Origin: Alicyclobacillus_A sp963788285 | Lineage (GTDB): Bacteria > Bacillota > Bacilli > Alicyclobacillales > Alicyclobacillaceae | Assembly (NCBI GenBank): GCA_963788285.1 | Contig: CAWBGB010000008.1 | Location: 62,001-126,000, forward strand | DNA length: 64,000 bases | Reading direction: 5' to 3' | Part shown: in pieces, positions 42,754 to 51,967 of the stretch | Layout: every line of letters begins with the position of its first letter | How positions within the stretch are numbered: the stretch's first letter is position 1 | Position numbers and translations under genes: made by a program | The notes under the pieces: model-generated | Told to the model about the DNA's origin: nothing | Seen by the model: the letters and a program-made list of their open reading frames with translations, nothing else | Databases searched by the model: none

Positions 42754-43027
42754 AAACGTTTCCCATGGTCAACGTCGAGAATTTTGGCGTGCATCCATTC
42801 ATTCTCGTACGGCTTGTAAAACGAACGATGGCACCTGCGTCGCGCGGACGGTTGGCAGCCGACACATTTTGCGATTGGCGGGGATCCAGCAGCACTTCTA
42901 CCGTCACACCTCGTCGACTGGCGGCATCCAAAGCGTTCAACACGTCCCAGTCAGACAGGTTAAACGCCTCGAGGTAGACTGTGGAAATCTCGAAAGTCTG
43001 GTGCCGCGTAATCGCGCTACCTCCGAC
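42754..43027 (-). pseudogene. N-terminal PLD/HKD domain of the fusion, two frameshifts
   Basis: Across three frames the translation reads TFEISTVYLEAFNLSDW, ALDAASRRGVTVEVLLDPRQSQN, then YKPYENEWMHAKILDVDHG, which together form a single-HKD PLD domain. One base is missing at the A4/T4 run 42818-42821 and one at 42759-42761. The frame is closed by TGA at 43028-43030, and no Met lies between, although GGAGGT with a possible ATT start is there. The N terminus may be truncated, or the start non-canonical. It follows dnaE2 by about 50 bases. Confidence 0.7.
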
Positions 43028-43077
43028 TCAACCCAATCCCCATTTTGCCGCGATTCGGTCGTCCCGCAAATGACGGC

Positions 43078-46000
43078 CTACCCTCGGGTGGACAGCGACC
43101 AGACTTTGGACACCACAAGTTGAGGGCGACTCCCGCCACGTCGTTGTACCGTGCCCTCGACGCCGACGAAGCGACCGAAAGGGGTAAACAATACTGCGCC
43201 GCTTTCGTGATACACCGACTCGAACATCGTAGCATCCACAAATCCAGTCTCATCTTCCAATGTAAAAAAGACGACTGTTTTCCCACTTTTGGTCGGCGGG
43301 CGATGCGGGCGAACCACCAGTCCAGCCGTACACAGCACTTCGCCATCCGGACACGCTTCCACTTGAGCAGCCGTCCGATATCCAGAGACGTTCAGGTACG
43401 GACGAAACAGCTCCATCCAGTGGCCAGAGATCCCAACGCCGACTAAATTGTATTCATCACCAAGCTTAGCCGCAAGAGGAAAGTCGCCCTCAGGCAATTC
43501 CGAAGCGTCCCCAAAATCCCCTTGGCCCGCCGCTAACAGCGGCAACGAAGGCATCGACCGAAGCGCCATCCAGTCTGGAAGCTCCCACAGTGCCCGCCGT
43601 CTCGAGGTGGATACACCGTCGAACGCGCCAATCCGGATCAGCCGTTCTGCCAGCAGCCTATCGAGTGCTGGGACGCGCTGCAGACAATCGAGAATAGAAG
43701 TGTACGCCCCTTGGCGTTCGCGCTCCTCACAGAGCGATATCGCAACAGATTCACGAAATCCCTTGACCCGACAAAATCCAAGGCGTATGGCGCCGGGCTC
43801 CTCCACCACGCATTGCCATTCACTGCGGTTCACGTCTACGCCTCGCACTTCAATGCCGCGGCGGCGCGCTTCCGCGCAAATCACGTGAACAGGGTAGTAG
43901 CCCATGGGGTACTGGTTCAAAATCGAGGCGTAAAACTCGGCTGGGTAATGTTGTACTAAATAGGCCGTCTTGTACGCCGTCGTAGCGAACGCGGCGGCAT
44001 GTGCCTCGCAAAACCCGTAGCTGGCATATCCCTGGATGTAGGAAAAAATCGTTTCCGCCACGTCCGGGGCAACCCCGGCTGCACTCGCCTTTTCGAGAAA
44101 GTGTTGGCCGATTTTCTCCATCTCCGCGCCGGATCTCGCCCGGCTCATGACCCGCCGCAACTGATCCGCTTCCCCTGGTGTGAAGTTTGCAATAGAAGTC
44201 GCAATTTCAATCACCTGTTCCTGAAACAGTACCACGCCGTACGTTTTGCCGAGAATCGGCTCGAGTTTCGGGTGCAAGTAGGAAATCGGCGCTTCACCAC
44301 GGCGGCGTAACAGGAACGGATCCACCATATTGCCCTTGATGGGACCTGGGCGAATCAATGCCACACTCGCCACAATGTCCTCCAGCCCTTCCGGTTTCAG
44401 CCTCGCTTGCAATGCGCGCTGAGCGGGACTTTCCAGCTGAAAAACGCCAATCGTGTGACCGGTACCGAGCATCGCAAACGTAGCCTCATCGTCCAGCGGC
44501 AGTTGGTCGTAATTCAGAGCGTGACCTTGCCGCTCCCGCAATACAATCGCGTTTTCCACCGCCGACATGGTCCGTAGCGACAGCAGATCCAGTTTGACCA
44601 GCCCCACCTCTTCCGCGCCGTCCTTGTCAAAGGGCGTCATCCACTCCCCTTTGGCAGACGGCTGCAAAGACGTGGTCTCCAACAAGGGGCGGCGGCTGAT
44701 GACTAATCCGCCAACGTGCATACCAAAGTGCCGAGGGAATCCGGCGACCTGTGCGGATAGTTTCCACAACCACTGGAGTTGACGCTGGTATCGCGAGATT
44801 TCTTTTAGCTCCGGAACGGAGTCAAACACTTGCTCTAACCTGTCCGCATGTGTCATCCACGGCACTCGCTTGGCCAGTAAATCAATCACCGCGTCGGGTA
44901 AACCCAGCGCTCCTCCAATGTCGCGGATGGCGGAACGCCCGCGAAACGTCTGATACGTGGCAACACGCGCAACGTGGCGTTCCCCGTATTTTTGATAGAC
45001 GTACTGAATCACTTCATCGCGGCGGCGGCTGTCAAAGTCGATGTCGATGTCCGGCTTTTCCGCTCGCTCGAGACTCATAAACCGCTCAAACAACAGACCG
45101 CGTCCGGCAGCGTCCACATCGGTGATATAGAGGCAGTAGGCGACGGCGGAATCCGCCGCAGAGCCCCGACCGGCACAGCGGATACGGTGACGGCGCGCGT
45201 AGTGAACGATGTCCCAGACGACTAAAAAGTAATCGACGTAACCCAATTGTTCAATAATGGATAATTCATGTTCCAGGCGGTTTTGTAAATGTCTATCCAC
45301 GTTTCCATACCGCTCTCGGGCACCTTGATACACCAGTGTGCGCAAATAGGATGCAGCGTTGCGTTCAGAAGATGGGAGTGGGTACGCCGGGAACAGAGGA
45401 TCATGCAAACGCAATACGACCTCGCAGCGCTCTGCAATACGAAGCGTATTCGTCAGCGCCGCCGTTGGCAACCGGGCGAAGCGCCGCTTTGCTTCCGATT
45501 CGTCAAACAGCCAGCGCGTGTGATTGAACGGCCTATCTGCATGCGGCGTGTGGATGTCACACTTCAGTCGAATACAGGAGAGGATGTCATGCACCGGGAA
45601 TTTGTCCGGTTGGTCGTAGTGCACGTTGCCCGTTGCGACGAGCGGAATACCGAGGTGTTCCGACAGCCCCACTAGCTGTCGTTGTAAGCCCTCCGACGAA
45701 GGGTATCCGTCGGCCTGGACTTCCAGAAAAAACGCATCTTCAAACACCGCTCGATACCGCCTGGCCACCTCTGCCGCAGCCTCGTTGTCGCCGCTGAGCA
45801 GATGTCTTGCAATCTTGCTTTTGCGACAGCCGGAGAGGACTATCAGTCCATCCCTGTGTTCAAACAACGCCGTTTCCGAAACGCGCGGCGCCAGTCTGCC
45901 ACCTTCGCCTGCGTGGGCCGACGTCAATAACCTGCAGAGGTTTGCATATCCCGTTCGATTTTCTGCCAACAACGTTAGATGTGTTTCATCATCAAGGGTA

Positions 46001-46197
46001 ATCTCAGCCCCGGAAATCGGCTTGATTCCGTAGACAGACGCCCACTTGTGAAACTCCGGCAAACCTGCGATGGTGTTGTGATCCGTCAGGGCCAACGCAG
46101 ACATCCCGTACAGTTTAGCTCGAGCCACGAGGGATTCTAAGGAAGACGCCCCATCTAAAAACGAAAACGGTGAGTGACAGTGAAGATGAACAAACAT
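43078..46197 (-). CDS. dnaE2: Error-prone DNA polymerase DnaE2/ImuC
   Basis: This C-family polymerase has 1,039 residues: a PHP domain (FVHLHCHSPFSFLDG at the start), then the catalytic palm with PDIDIDFDSRRRDEVIQYV near residue 385. Fingers follow (GKTYGVVLFQEQVIEIA; GYASYGFCEAHAAAFA), then a shorter C-terminal OB region without the tau-binding tail of replicative DnaE. The sequence follows DnaE2/ImuC more closely than Bacillus DnaE. It lies four bases downstream of the ImuB-like gene in one SOS-controlled operon, so damage-induced translesion synthesis is expected. Confidence 0.9.
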   Translation of the reverse strand: MFVHLHCHSPFSFLDGASSLESLVARAKLYGMSALALTDHNTIAGLPEFHKWASVYGIKPISGAEITLDDETHLTLLAENRTGYANLCRLLTSAHAGEGGRLAPRVSETALFEHRDGLIVLSGCRKSKIARHLLSGDNEAAAEVARRYRAVFEDAFFLEVQADGYPSSEGLQRQLVGLSEHLGIPLVATGNVHYDQPDKFPVHDILSCIRLKCDIHTPHADRPFNHTRWLFDESEAKRRFARLPTAALTNTLRIAERCEVVLRLHDPLFPAYPLPSSERNAASYLRTLVYQGARERYGNVDRHLQNRLEHELSIIEQLGYVDYFLVVWDIVHYARRHRIRCAGRGSAADSAVAYCLYITDVDAAGRGLLFERFMSLERAEKPDIDIDFDSRRRDEVIQYVYQKYGERHVARVATYQTFRGRSAIRDIGGALGLPDAVIDLLAKRVPWMTHADRLEQVFDSVPELKEISRYQRQLQWLWKLSAQVAGFPRHFGMHVGGLVISRRPLLETTSLQPSAKGEWMTPFDKDGAEEVGLVKLDLLSLRTMSAVENAIVLRERQGHALNYDQLPLDDEATFAMLGTGHTIGVFQLESPAQRALQARLKPEGLEDIVASVALIRPGPIKGNMVDPFLLRRRGEAPISYLHPKLEPILGKTYGVVLFQEQVIEIATSIANFTPGEADQLRRVMSRARSGAEMEKIGQHFLEKASAAGVAPDVAETIFSYIQGYASYGFCEAHAAAFATTAYKTAYLVQHYPAEFYASILNQYPMGYYPVHVICAEARRRGIEVRGVDVNRSEWQCVVEEPGAIRLGFCRVKGFRESVAISLCEERERQGAYTSILDCLQRVPALDRLLAERLIRIGAFDGVSTSRRRALWELPDWMALRSMPSLPLLAAGQGDFGDASELPEGDFPLAAKLGDEYNLVGVGISGHWMELFRPYLNVSGYRTAAQVEACPDGEVLCTAGLVVRPHRPPTKSGKTVVFFTLEDETGFVDATMFESVYHESGAVLFTPFGRFVGVEGTVQRRGGSRPQLVVSKVWSLSTRG

Positions 46198-46201
46198 TTG
46201 C

Positions 46202-47449
46202 TTAGCCCCCGTGGTGTGCGTCCTCGAGCACGGCCTTTAATCGAAGTTCTCGAAAGGTGGGGTGTAAACCCACTTGCAGTCCTTTCGGGAATTTCCGATT
46301 GACGTGGTACAGGAGTCGGCTCAATTCGTTTCGCGACACTTCTTCAGACGGCACAAACGCACCGTTTTTAATGGCAAACGAGGATTGAATCGACTGCAGA
46401 GGTCGAATGTCAGCCACGGATACTTCCAACCGCCGAAGTGCCGAACCACGAAATGCATCCAGCCCTGGCCACAGTGCGGCTTGCAGCGCCTCCGCGGTAT
46501 ACGCAGGTTTCTTGGTGACTCTTTCGAAGAAATCCTCGGCTACATCGCTTTCCCAATCCATGCGAACATTCAAGGCGCCACAAGCCGCCTTCTCCAACTC
46601 CACTGCGAGTTCTCCAGTCAGAGATAGCATCAGTTCTTCCAGGTGAGACACTTCCATCTGCTCCCCCAACGGCGCAATCCAAACTTTTTTTCGTTGCACA
46701 GGCGGGTAATTTACCCGTACGGTTCCGCCCGGCTCCTGGTCGAGCAGTCGAAGCCAAAACAGTACCTCTTTGCCAAAGTGCCGAAACAGATGCGTCTTCG
46801 AAATTTGTTTGAGCTGCCCCAGCCGTGAAACCCCTAGCTTTAGCAACGCGTCCTTGATCTCCGCTGGCAGCGTCCACAGTGCCGCCAACGGAAGGTTGTG
46901 CACCCAGGTGCCAAATGGACCTGCATATGGCCCCCCATCCCGGAGCCATGCAGCCAGGGACGGAGACAACAGCCACTGTTGCCTACCCACTTTGTAATAC
47001 AGCGCCGCCGGAACCCGCTCCAATCGGCTCCATTCCACCAGCGCTCTCGCCAAAAATGGGTTTTCCGCTAAACCAGCGCGAATCCGCTGCTGTTCAGACA
47101 ATCGTTCTTCGAGAGACAAAAGCAGATTGCGGACTTCACGGAGCGGCGGAGTACGTCCGGGAATTTGCAACAGAAACGCCCGTTTCCCCACGGTTTCCAG
47201 CCATGGAGAAGTGACCCATAAACGCTCCCAAACCGCTTGCATGACCGAAGTGGGTTCCTCTGGCTCGTCTTCCAGCGCAATCCCTGGAACCAACGCTTTT
47301 GCCGCCTTTGCTGAAATGCCGGGAAGCACACCCTGAGTACGCGCGGAGACGGAAGCATCGGTCACGACACCCTGGACAACCGTCGCCCAATGCGTCTCTT
47401 TGGCACTTCCGAGCACCCCTTCGGCTTCTCCGTAGAGTGTAAAGCGCAT
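46202..47449 (-). CDS. imuB: ImuB-like inactive Y-family polymerase subunit
   Basis: This protein of about 415 residues carries a Y-family fold that has lost catalysis. GVLPGISAKAAKALVPGIAL corresponds to the family's GxxPGMxxxxAxxLCP, but the acidic palm motifs (DxDxFFAxVE and SxDE) are absent. A little-finger-like region (LPLAALWTLPAEIKDALLKLGVSRLGQLKQI) follows. ImuB proteins bind the beta clamp and recruit DnaE2. The open frame begins at 47497, within the promoter and LexA box. ATG 47449 (or GTG 47458) is the more likely start. No ImuA-like gene is present. Confidence 0.85.
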   Translation of the reverse strand: MRFTLYGEAEGVLGSAKETHWATVVQGVVTDASVSARTQGVLPGISAKAAKALVPGIALEDEPEEPTSVMQAVWERLWVTSPWLETVGKRAFLLQIPGRTPPLREVRNLLLSLEERLSEQQRIRAGLAENPFLARALVEWSRLERVPAALYYKVGRQQWLLSPSLAAWLRDGGPYAGPFGTWVHNLPLAALWTLPAEIKDALLKLGVSRLGQLKQISKTHLFRHFGKEVLFWLRLLDQEPGGTVRVNYPPVQRKKVWIAPLGEQMEVSHLEELMLSLTGELAVELEKAACGALNVRMDWESDVAEDFFERVTKKPAYTAEALQAALWPGLDAFRGSALRRLEVSVADIRPLQSIQSSFAIKNGAFVPSEEVSRNELSRLLYHVNRKFPKGLQVGLHPTFRELRLKAVLEDAHHGG

Positions 47450-47468
47450 CTCCTTCACCGGCTTCCTA

Positions 47469-47482
47469 AGAACACATGTTCG
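47469..47482 (-). promoter_or_regulatory. LexA (SOS) box 1 of the imuB-dnaE2 operon
   Basis: On the minus strand the site reads CGAACATGTGTTCT, close to the Bacillus LexA consensus CGAAC-N4-GTTCG. It lies just downstream of the predicted transcription start. Confidence 0.85.
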
Positions 47483-47495
47483 CTTTTTGTTACAC

Positions 47496-47523
47496 ATTAT
47501 ATGCTCTCACACCGAAAAAACAA
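47496..47523 (-). promoter_or_regulatory. Promoter of the imuB-dnaE2 operon
   Basis: TTGTTT (47523-47518) and TATAAT (47501-47496) are separated by 16 bases. The -35 box overlaps LexA box 2 and box 1 lies downstream, so LexA would block RNA polymerase from both sides. Confidence 0.75.
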
Positions 47524-47534
47524 ACATATGTTCG
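47521..47534 (-). promoter_or_regulatory. LexA (SOS) box 2 of the imuB-dnaE2 operon
   Basis: CGAACATATGTTTG on the minus strand differs from the CGAAC-N4-GTTCG form at one position. Box centres are 52 bases apart, about five helical turns, which allows cooperative repression. Confidence 0.82.
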
Positions 47535-47591
47535 CATGAAATGTCTGGGCATTCTGGGTCAGATTTTCTAACTGAGCATTTTGCTATGCAT

Positions 47592-47620
47592 TTGACAAAT
47601 TATAAATATTCTGATATATA
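47592..47620 (+). promoter_or_regulatory. Strong divergent promoter
   Basis: A consensus TTGACA (47592-47597), 17-base spacer and TATATA (47615-47620) drive transcription away from imuB. The next feature in that direction is the ribosome site and ATG at 47755, leaving a leader of about 128 bases. Confidence 0.8.
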
Positions 47621-47754
47621 GACTCAGCACGACTATATGTCGCTTGCGTTTTATCAAATCACTGAACTGAAATTCATTTTTGTTCTCATTGAAACGTTTT
47701 TACTTGACAGGCGTCTATATAGTATGAAGAGGAAACACAAGGGAGGTTCCCAAA

Positions 47755-47901
47755 ATGGGATTCGCATTCGTACTCACCATTGTACTACTGGGCGCACTGC
47801 TGGGGATGGCTGGGCGACAGGCACTGGCATCATCGGAAGAACAAGCGGGGGAAGTAGATACGGAAACAGAGCCTCCCACACCTCACTCCCACGTCATGTA
47901 A
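47755..47901 (+). CDS. Small membrane-anchored or secreted peptide, 48 residues
   Basis: GGGAGGTT precedes ATG 47755 and the frame ends at TAA 47899-47901. The peptide has one N-terminal hydrophobic helix (FAFVLTIVLLGALLGMAG), then an acidic tail rich in Glu, Thr and Pro ending in PPTPHSHVM. It is too short for routine gene callers. A strong promoter (47592-47620) points at it. The end overlaps the stop of the SWIM gene by 19 bases. Size and topology recall SOS division inhibitors such as YneA, but it lacks LysM and has no LexA box at its own promoter. No homologue is known to me. Confidence 0.55.
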   Translation: MGFAFVLTIVLLGALLGMAGRQALASSEEQAGEVDTETEPPTPHSHVM

Positions 47902-48617
47902 GTTTTCTTCCACGTCGTCCAAGGGTTGAGTAGGACTTCGGGTGCAATTCGGTGCCTCAGTACAGGTTTTGTCTCTGTCTCCGCTCTGCCGAGGCAGATG
48001 TCTTCCTCTTGCTGCCAGGAAAGGTTGACCTGCAGCGCGGGAGGTGTCGTTATTCGCCCAAACAACGCCCTCGCCGCAACAACGCTGTGGGCTTTTGCGC
48101 TGGACAGCAGTTTCTCCACATCGAGGCCGACGTATGTAAACGCTGCAAGTGGATTACTTTGCATTTCCCACACCAAATGGTACACCAGCGTAAGAACGTG
48201 TGGGCACAGCGGTTCACGGTCGGAACAGGTGCAACGCACGCCGGAAATCCACTCGTCGACCGTCGATGGCTGTGGAAACAGCGACAATCCCGCCTGCGTC
48301 ACGAACTCCAGAAACTCGTCGTTCCACGTCTTGGCGTACAACGCAGCCAGCCAATCCGGACGCCGCGACAACCATATCGCAACCTCGTCCAAAAACGTTG
48401 CCCACCAGTCCACGGCCGGAACCTGCACGCGAAAATTCCCGGTCCTACCCAATTTCACTGTTGCCACAATCACCTTATCAGAAACTGTGACACCTTTGAC
48501 AACACCTTGCTTCGCCGTGACTTTTGCGCGCCGCAGCCGACTGCTCTCGGCCTTGTCAAACAACACTTTCCAATGTGACTCAACCATACTTGCCTTGTTC
48601 ACTTTTCGCTTCGCCAT
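47883..48617 (-). CDS. SWIM zinc-finger protein paired with the SNF2 helicase
   Basis: The protein has 244 residues with a central SWIM motif CTCSDREPLCPHV (CxC-x6-CxH), followed by a helix that continues LTLVYHLVWEMQ. SWIM proteins next to SNF2 helicases are common in Bacilli, and the motif probably binds DNA or protein. It overlaps the SNF2 gene by 19 bases. No other domain is recognised. Confidence 0.88.
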   Translation of the reverse strand: MAKRKVNKASMVESHWKVLFDKAESSRLRRAKVTAKQGVVKGVTVSDKVIVATVKLGRTGNFRVQVPAVDWWATFLDEVAIWLSRRPDWLAALYAKTWNDEFLEFVTQAGLSLFPQPSTVDEWISGVRCTCSDREPLCPHVLTLVYHLVWEMQSNPLAAFTYVGLDVEKLLSSAKAHSVVAARALFGRITTPPALQVNLSWQQEEDICLGRAETETKPVLRHRIAPEVLLNPWTTWKKTYMTWE

Positions 48618-51600
48618 TCATCGTCCTCCAACGCAGCTTGCAAATCTAGCGCAAACAGAGATTGCAGCGCATCGTTGTCCAGCTCTGTAATCCAACTTTC
48701 CGACCGACCGACAACCGCGGACGACAGACTTCGCTTCGACTGAATCAAAGCATCAATGCGCTCTTCCAAGGTACCCGGACAGACGAGCTTATGAACCTGA
48801 ACGTCCCGTACCTGTCCAATGCGAAATGCGCGATCGGTCGCCTGATCTTCCACAGCCGGATTCCACCACCGGTCGTAGTGGAAGACGTGGTTGGCCCGTG
48901 TGAGATTCAACCCCACACCGCCCGCCTTGAGCGACAACACGAGGACAGGTGACGGATCTTGCCCAGACTGAAAACGCTCGACCAACTCGCCACGCTCGCT
49001 CGCACTCAGGCCGCCGTGCAAGAACCCGGGCCGCCAGCCAAACCGCTCTTCCAAAGCGCTGCACAGAATGGATCCCATCTCCCGGAACTGTGTAAACACC
49101 AGCGCCGCTTCGCCTTCACTCACCACAGATTCCAACAAATCGAGCAGCAGTTTCAACTTCCCGGATCTGTCCGGCCCTGTCCGCCCGCCCTGAATCAGGC
49201 AGGGGTGATCACAGACCTGCTTGAGCCGTACCAGCGACGCGAGAATTTGCCCACGTCTGGACATCCCCTCGCTCGGCAATTCCACGAACAACTGGTTTAC
49301 AATTGCCTGGTACAACGCCGCCTGTTCAGTGGTCAATCCCGCGTACTGTGTGTACTCCCACTTCTCCGGCAACTCCATTTGGATGGCCGGATCCATTTTG
49401 CTTCGGCGCAGGAGCACAGGCTGCAGCAACCGATGCAACCGCCGTGCGGCTGCCCCCCCTTCCCGGCCTTGTGCAATCGGCTGCGCAAACGTCTTGCGGA
49501 ACCACGCCGCGCTGCCTAGATACCCGGGGTTCACAAACTGCAGGATGGACCACAGCTCTTCCAGGCGGTTTTCCATCGGTGTCCCCGTCATCGCCACCCG
49601 ATGGTACCCCATCAACGAACAGATGGCCTGCGCTTGCTTGGTGTCCTGATTTTTGATGTTCTGCGCTTCGTCGGCAATCACCACGTCCCACGCCAACGGT
49701 TGCAACAACTCCAGGTCGCGAACGACCGTCGCATACGTGGTCATGACCACATCGCACTCAGCGAGCGCTACCTCCAACGGACTGCGGCCACTCTCCAATC
49801 CCACATTCCGATCCGCCCCATGGTGCACGTACACCTTCAAACTCGGCGCAAACTTGGCCATCTCTGCCCGCCAGTTCTGCACCAGCGAGGTTGGACAGAC
49901 GAGTAGGTGCACACCGCGAGCGCTTCCCGTCTCCTTCACTCGCAGCAGATAAGCGAGCACCTGGACGGTTTTCCCAAGTCCCATATCGTCGGCCAGAACC
50001 GCGCCACAGCCTGCGGATCGCAAATGCCAGAGCCAGGAGTAGCCGAACCGCTGGTAATCCCGGAGCGTCCCTTGGAACCCGTCCGGCGTCGGCTGCAACG
50101 TGGGCGTCCGGGCCTCCAGCAACGCCTTCAGGATGCGCCGTGCATCTGCCGCCCCGTCATCGAACTCGACGTCTACCTGGACACCGTCCTCGCCTTCGCT
50201 CTGCGCCATCAGCACCGACCGCAAAAACTCCACCGCACCCAGATTCTCGGTTCCTCGCCCAGCCCGCAATTGCTCAATCTGCTCCAACACCGCCTGAATG
50301 GGAACCAATTTCCAAGACCCGCCCACTTGCACGAACGGCGTCCGTCGCTCCACCATCTGCTCAAATTCCTGCTGGGATAGTTCCACGTCACCCAGCACCA
50401 CAGTCCAGTCGAAATCCACCAGTTGATCTGCCGAGAACCACCGTTCAGCAGGCATTCCCTTGCGGCTCGACGTCACTTTGGGACGGGTACGCCGAACCTG
50501 CATCTTGATGCGCACGTCCGCCACGGATTGAGCGGATACGTCCGGGTAACGTACAGGAACACCGATGTCCTCCAACTGCAACAACTGCTCGGTAAGAAAT
50601 GTGAACACTTCCTCCGGCGACAGCGAACATTCTGACACAGCAGGCTGCCCTAGTGCGTGTTTCAATGCAGGAACGATGTCTGCGACCTCGAGCAGCTTCG
50701 GTAGAATCCACGTATCGGGCGCCTCCAAAATCTCCTGTCCAATCTGCCACCGCCGACCCGGTTGCAGCCACCAGTCCGCAAGTGGTGCTCTCGCGCTCCA
50801 CTCGTTGTGCGCGACGTACAGCACTAGTTTCCAGTCCACCAGTACTCCGTCCATCGGGGGTGGGACCAGCTCCACCTCCAGGTGGTAGTTCGTCTTCCCG
50901 GATTTGTCCGTCAGCCACTCCCTCTGCCACCCGCTTTGCGCCAGAACCTGTCGCAGCGTCCGCCAAATCAGCCAACCGTCGGCGAAAAACGCATTGTCCG
51001 GGCCTTCCAATGCCGCCACCCAGCGGTCGAGCAGCTCTTCCTCGCCGCGGTACATCACCCGATACGAGGAGCCCAAATCATGTCGCAAAGCGAGCTTAGG
51101 TTTGCCGAATTTGCGCATGAGGATGTCGACACAGCGCCAGATCCACAGCTCCGCCAGCAGAAACGAGCGGTGCGACACACGCCAGTCGCGAAGCCCAGAG
51201 TGTGTGGGCTTGGCCAACAGTTCCTCCGCCACGCTCATCCACATACTGCGCAGCGCTCGATGCTTCGGATCGGACCAAGCCGGCGCCCACACCGCACTGT
51301 AGCTCCCCACTGCCGAACCCCACGCGCCAAGCGCATCTTCCCCGCTCGCGGCGGCCAACTCGAAACAAGTGTCGTACACGTCCGGCCACGCGCTGGTTTG
51401 CGGAGCGGCAAACGCCACCACCTCTCCGCTGTCCACAAGTGCTGCTGCCAGCCTCATGAGATGCGCGTAAAAAGCAAGCTCAGAAGACACCTGCTGTCCA
51501 AACGGCTCCAGCGAATTCAACGAGGGCCGCACGCTGGAGGCCAGTCTACAGACCACTTCAAAAAACGTCGCTTCATCCACCGAAACGGCGTTCTTTGCAT

Positions 51601-51817
51601 CGACACGCTGCGTACCCACAGAGGAAAACCGTACGTCCGCCGCATCCCCGAGTATGGAGCGCAGATGATGTTCAACCTCTTTCTCTGTCAAGTCACTTCC
51701 GGTGAACCAAAACATTCCCGTTCCTGGTTCCGCAAATGTTTTCCCCGGCAGATACTGCCCACAAAGTTGCATCGTCGGTTGTTCAGTTGTTGGCAGTTCC
51801 CTGCTGGTTTTGGCCAT
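48599..51817 (-). CDS. SNF2 family DNA-dependent ATPase
   Basis: This large Swi2/Snf2-type protein has 1,072 residues. A bacterial SNF2-associated N-terminal half is followed by the ATPase core: Walker A DDMGLGKTVQVLAYLL near 615, DEAQ box VIADEAQNIKN near 716, and the C-terminal helicase half from about 900, with motif VLVLSLKAGGVGLNLTRANHV and DRAFRIGQ. Such enzymes translocate on DNA and remodel protein-DNA complexes. ATG 51817 follows GGAGGT. TATAAT lies upstream with no good -35 box. It pairs with the SWIM protein and is next to the SOS cassette. Confidence 0.9.
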   Translation of the reverse strand: MAKTSRELPTTEQPTMQLCGQYLPGKTFAEPGTGMFWFTGSDLTEKEVEHHLRSILGDAADVRFSSVGTQRVDAKNAVSVDEATFFEVVCRLASSVRPSLNSLEPFGQQVSSELAFYAHLMRLAAALVDSGEVVAFAAPQTSAWPDVYDTCFELAAASGEDALGAWGSAVGSYSAVWAPAWSDPKHRALRSMWMSVAEELLAKPTHSGLRDWRVSHRSFLLAELWIWRCVDILMRKFGKPKLALRHDLGSSYRVMYRGEEELLDRWVAALEGPDNAFFADGWLIWRTLRQVLAQSGWQREWLTDKSGKTNYHLEVELVPPPMDGVLVDWKLVLYVAHNEWSARAPLADWWLQPGRRWQIGQEILEAPDTWILPKLLEVADIVPALKHALGQPAVSECSLSPEEVFTFLTEQLLQLEDIGVPVRYPDVSAQSVADVRIKMQVRRTRPKVTSSRKGMPAERWFSADQLVDFDWTVVLGDVELSQQEFEQMVERRTPFVQVGGSWKLVPIQAVLEQIEQLRAGRGTENLGAVEFLRSVLMAQSEGEDGVQVDVEFDDGAADARRILKALLEARTPTLQPTPDGFQGTLRDYQRFGYSWLWHLRSAGCGAVLADDMGLGKTVQVLAYLLRVKETGSARGVHLLVCPTSLVQNWRAEMAKFAPSLKVYVHHGADRNVGLESGRSPLEVALAECDVVMTTYATVVRDLELLQPLAWDVVIADEAQNIKNQDTKQAQAICSLMGYHRVAMTGTPMENRLEELWSILQFVNPGYLGSAAWFRKTFAQPIAQGREGGAAARRLHRLLQPVLLRRSKMDPAIQMELPEKWEYTQYAGLTTEQAALYQAIVNQLFVELPSEGMSRRGQILASLVRLKQVCDHPCLIQGGRTGPDRSGKLKLLLDLLESVVSEGEAALVFTQFREMGSILCSALEERFGWRPGFLHGGLSASERGELVERFQSGQDPSPVLVLSLKAGGVGLNLTRANHVFHYDRWWNPAVEDQATDRAFRIGQVRDVQVHKLVCPGTLEERIDALIQSKRSLSSAVVGRSESWITELDNDALQSLFALDLQAALEDDEWRSEK

Positions 51818-51967
51818 ACACAATACCTCCGAACAAATAGCTATTCATTCATTATACCGCGACCGGGCCGCTCATGATATGTTCAGGCGCGAAAATGGTT
51901 CACGGCGGGTTTGGCCATGCTATGCCATGATATTGATTCAAAACAACGAAAGACCAGGTGTTCCAAC

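Noticed and set aside
46202..47497. Active Y-family polymerase (DinB/UmuC type)
   Set aside because: The acidic residues of the DxDxFFAxVE and SxDE motifs are missing, so an ImuB-type accessory protein fits better.
47704..47709. Second TTGACA closer to the 48-codon gene
   Set aside because: No -10 box lies at 16-18 bases; the nearest TATATA and TATGAA are 7 and 13 bases away. The promoter at 47592-47620 is much better.
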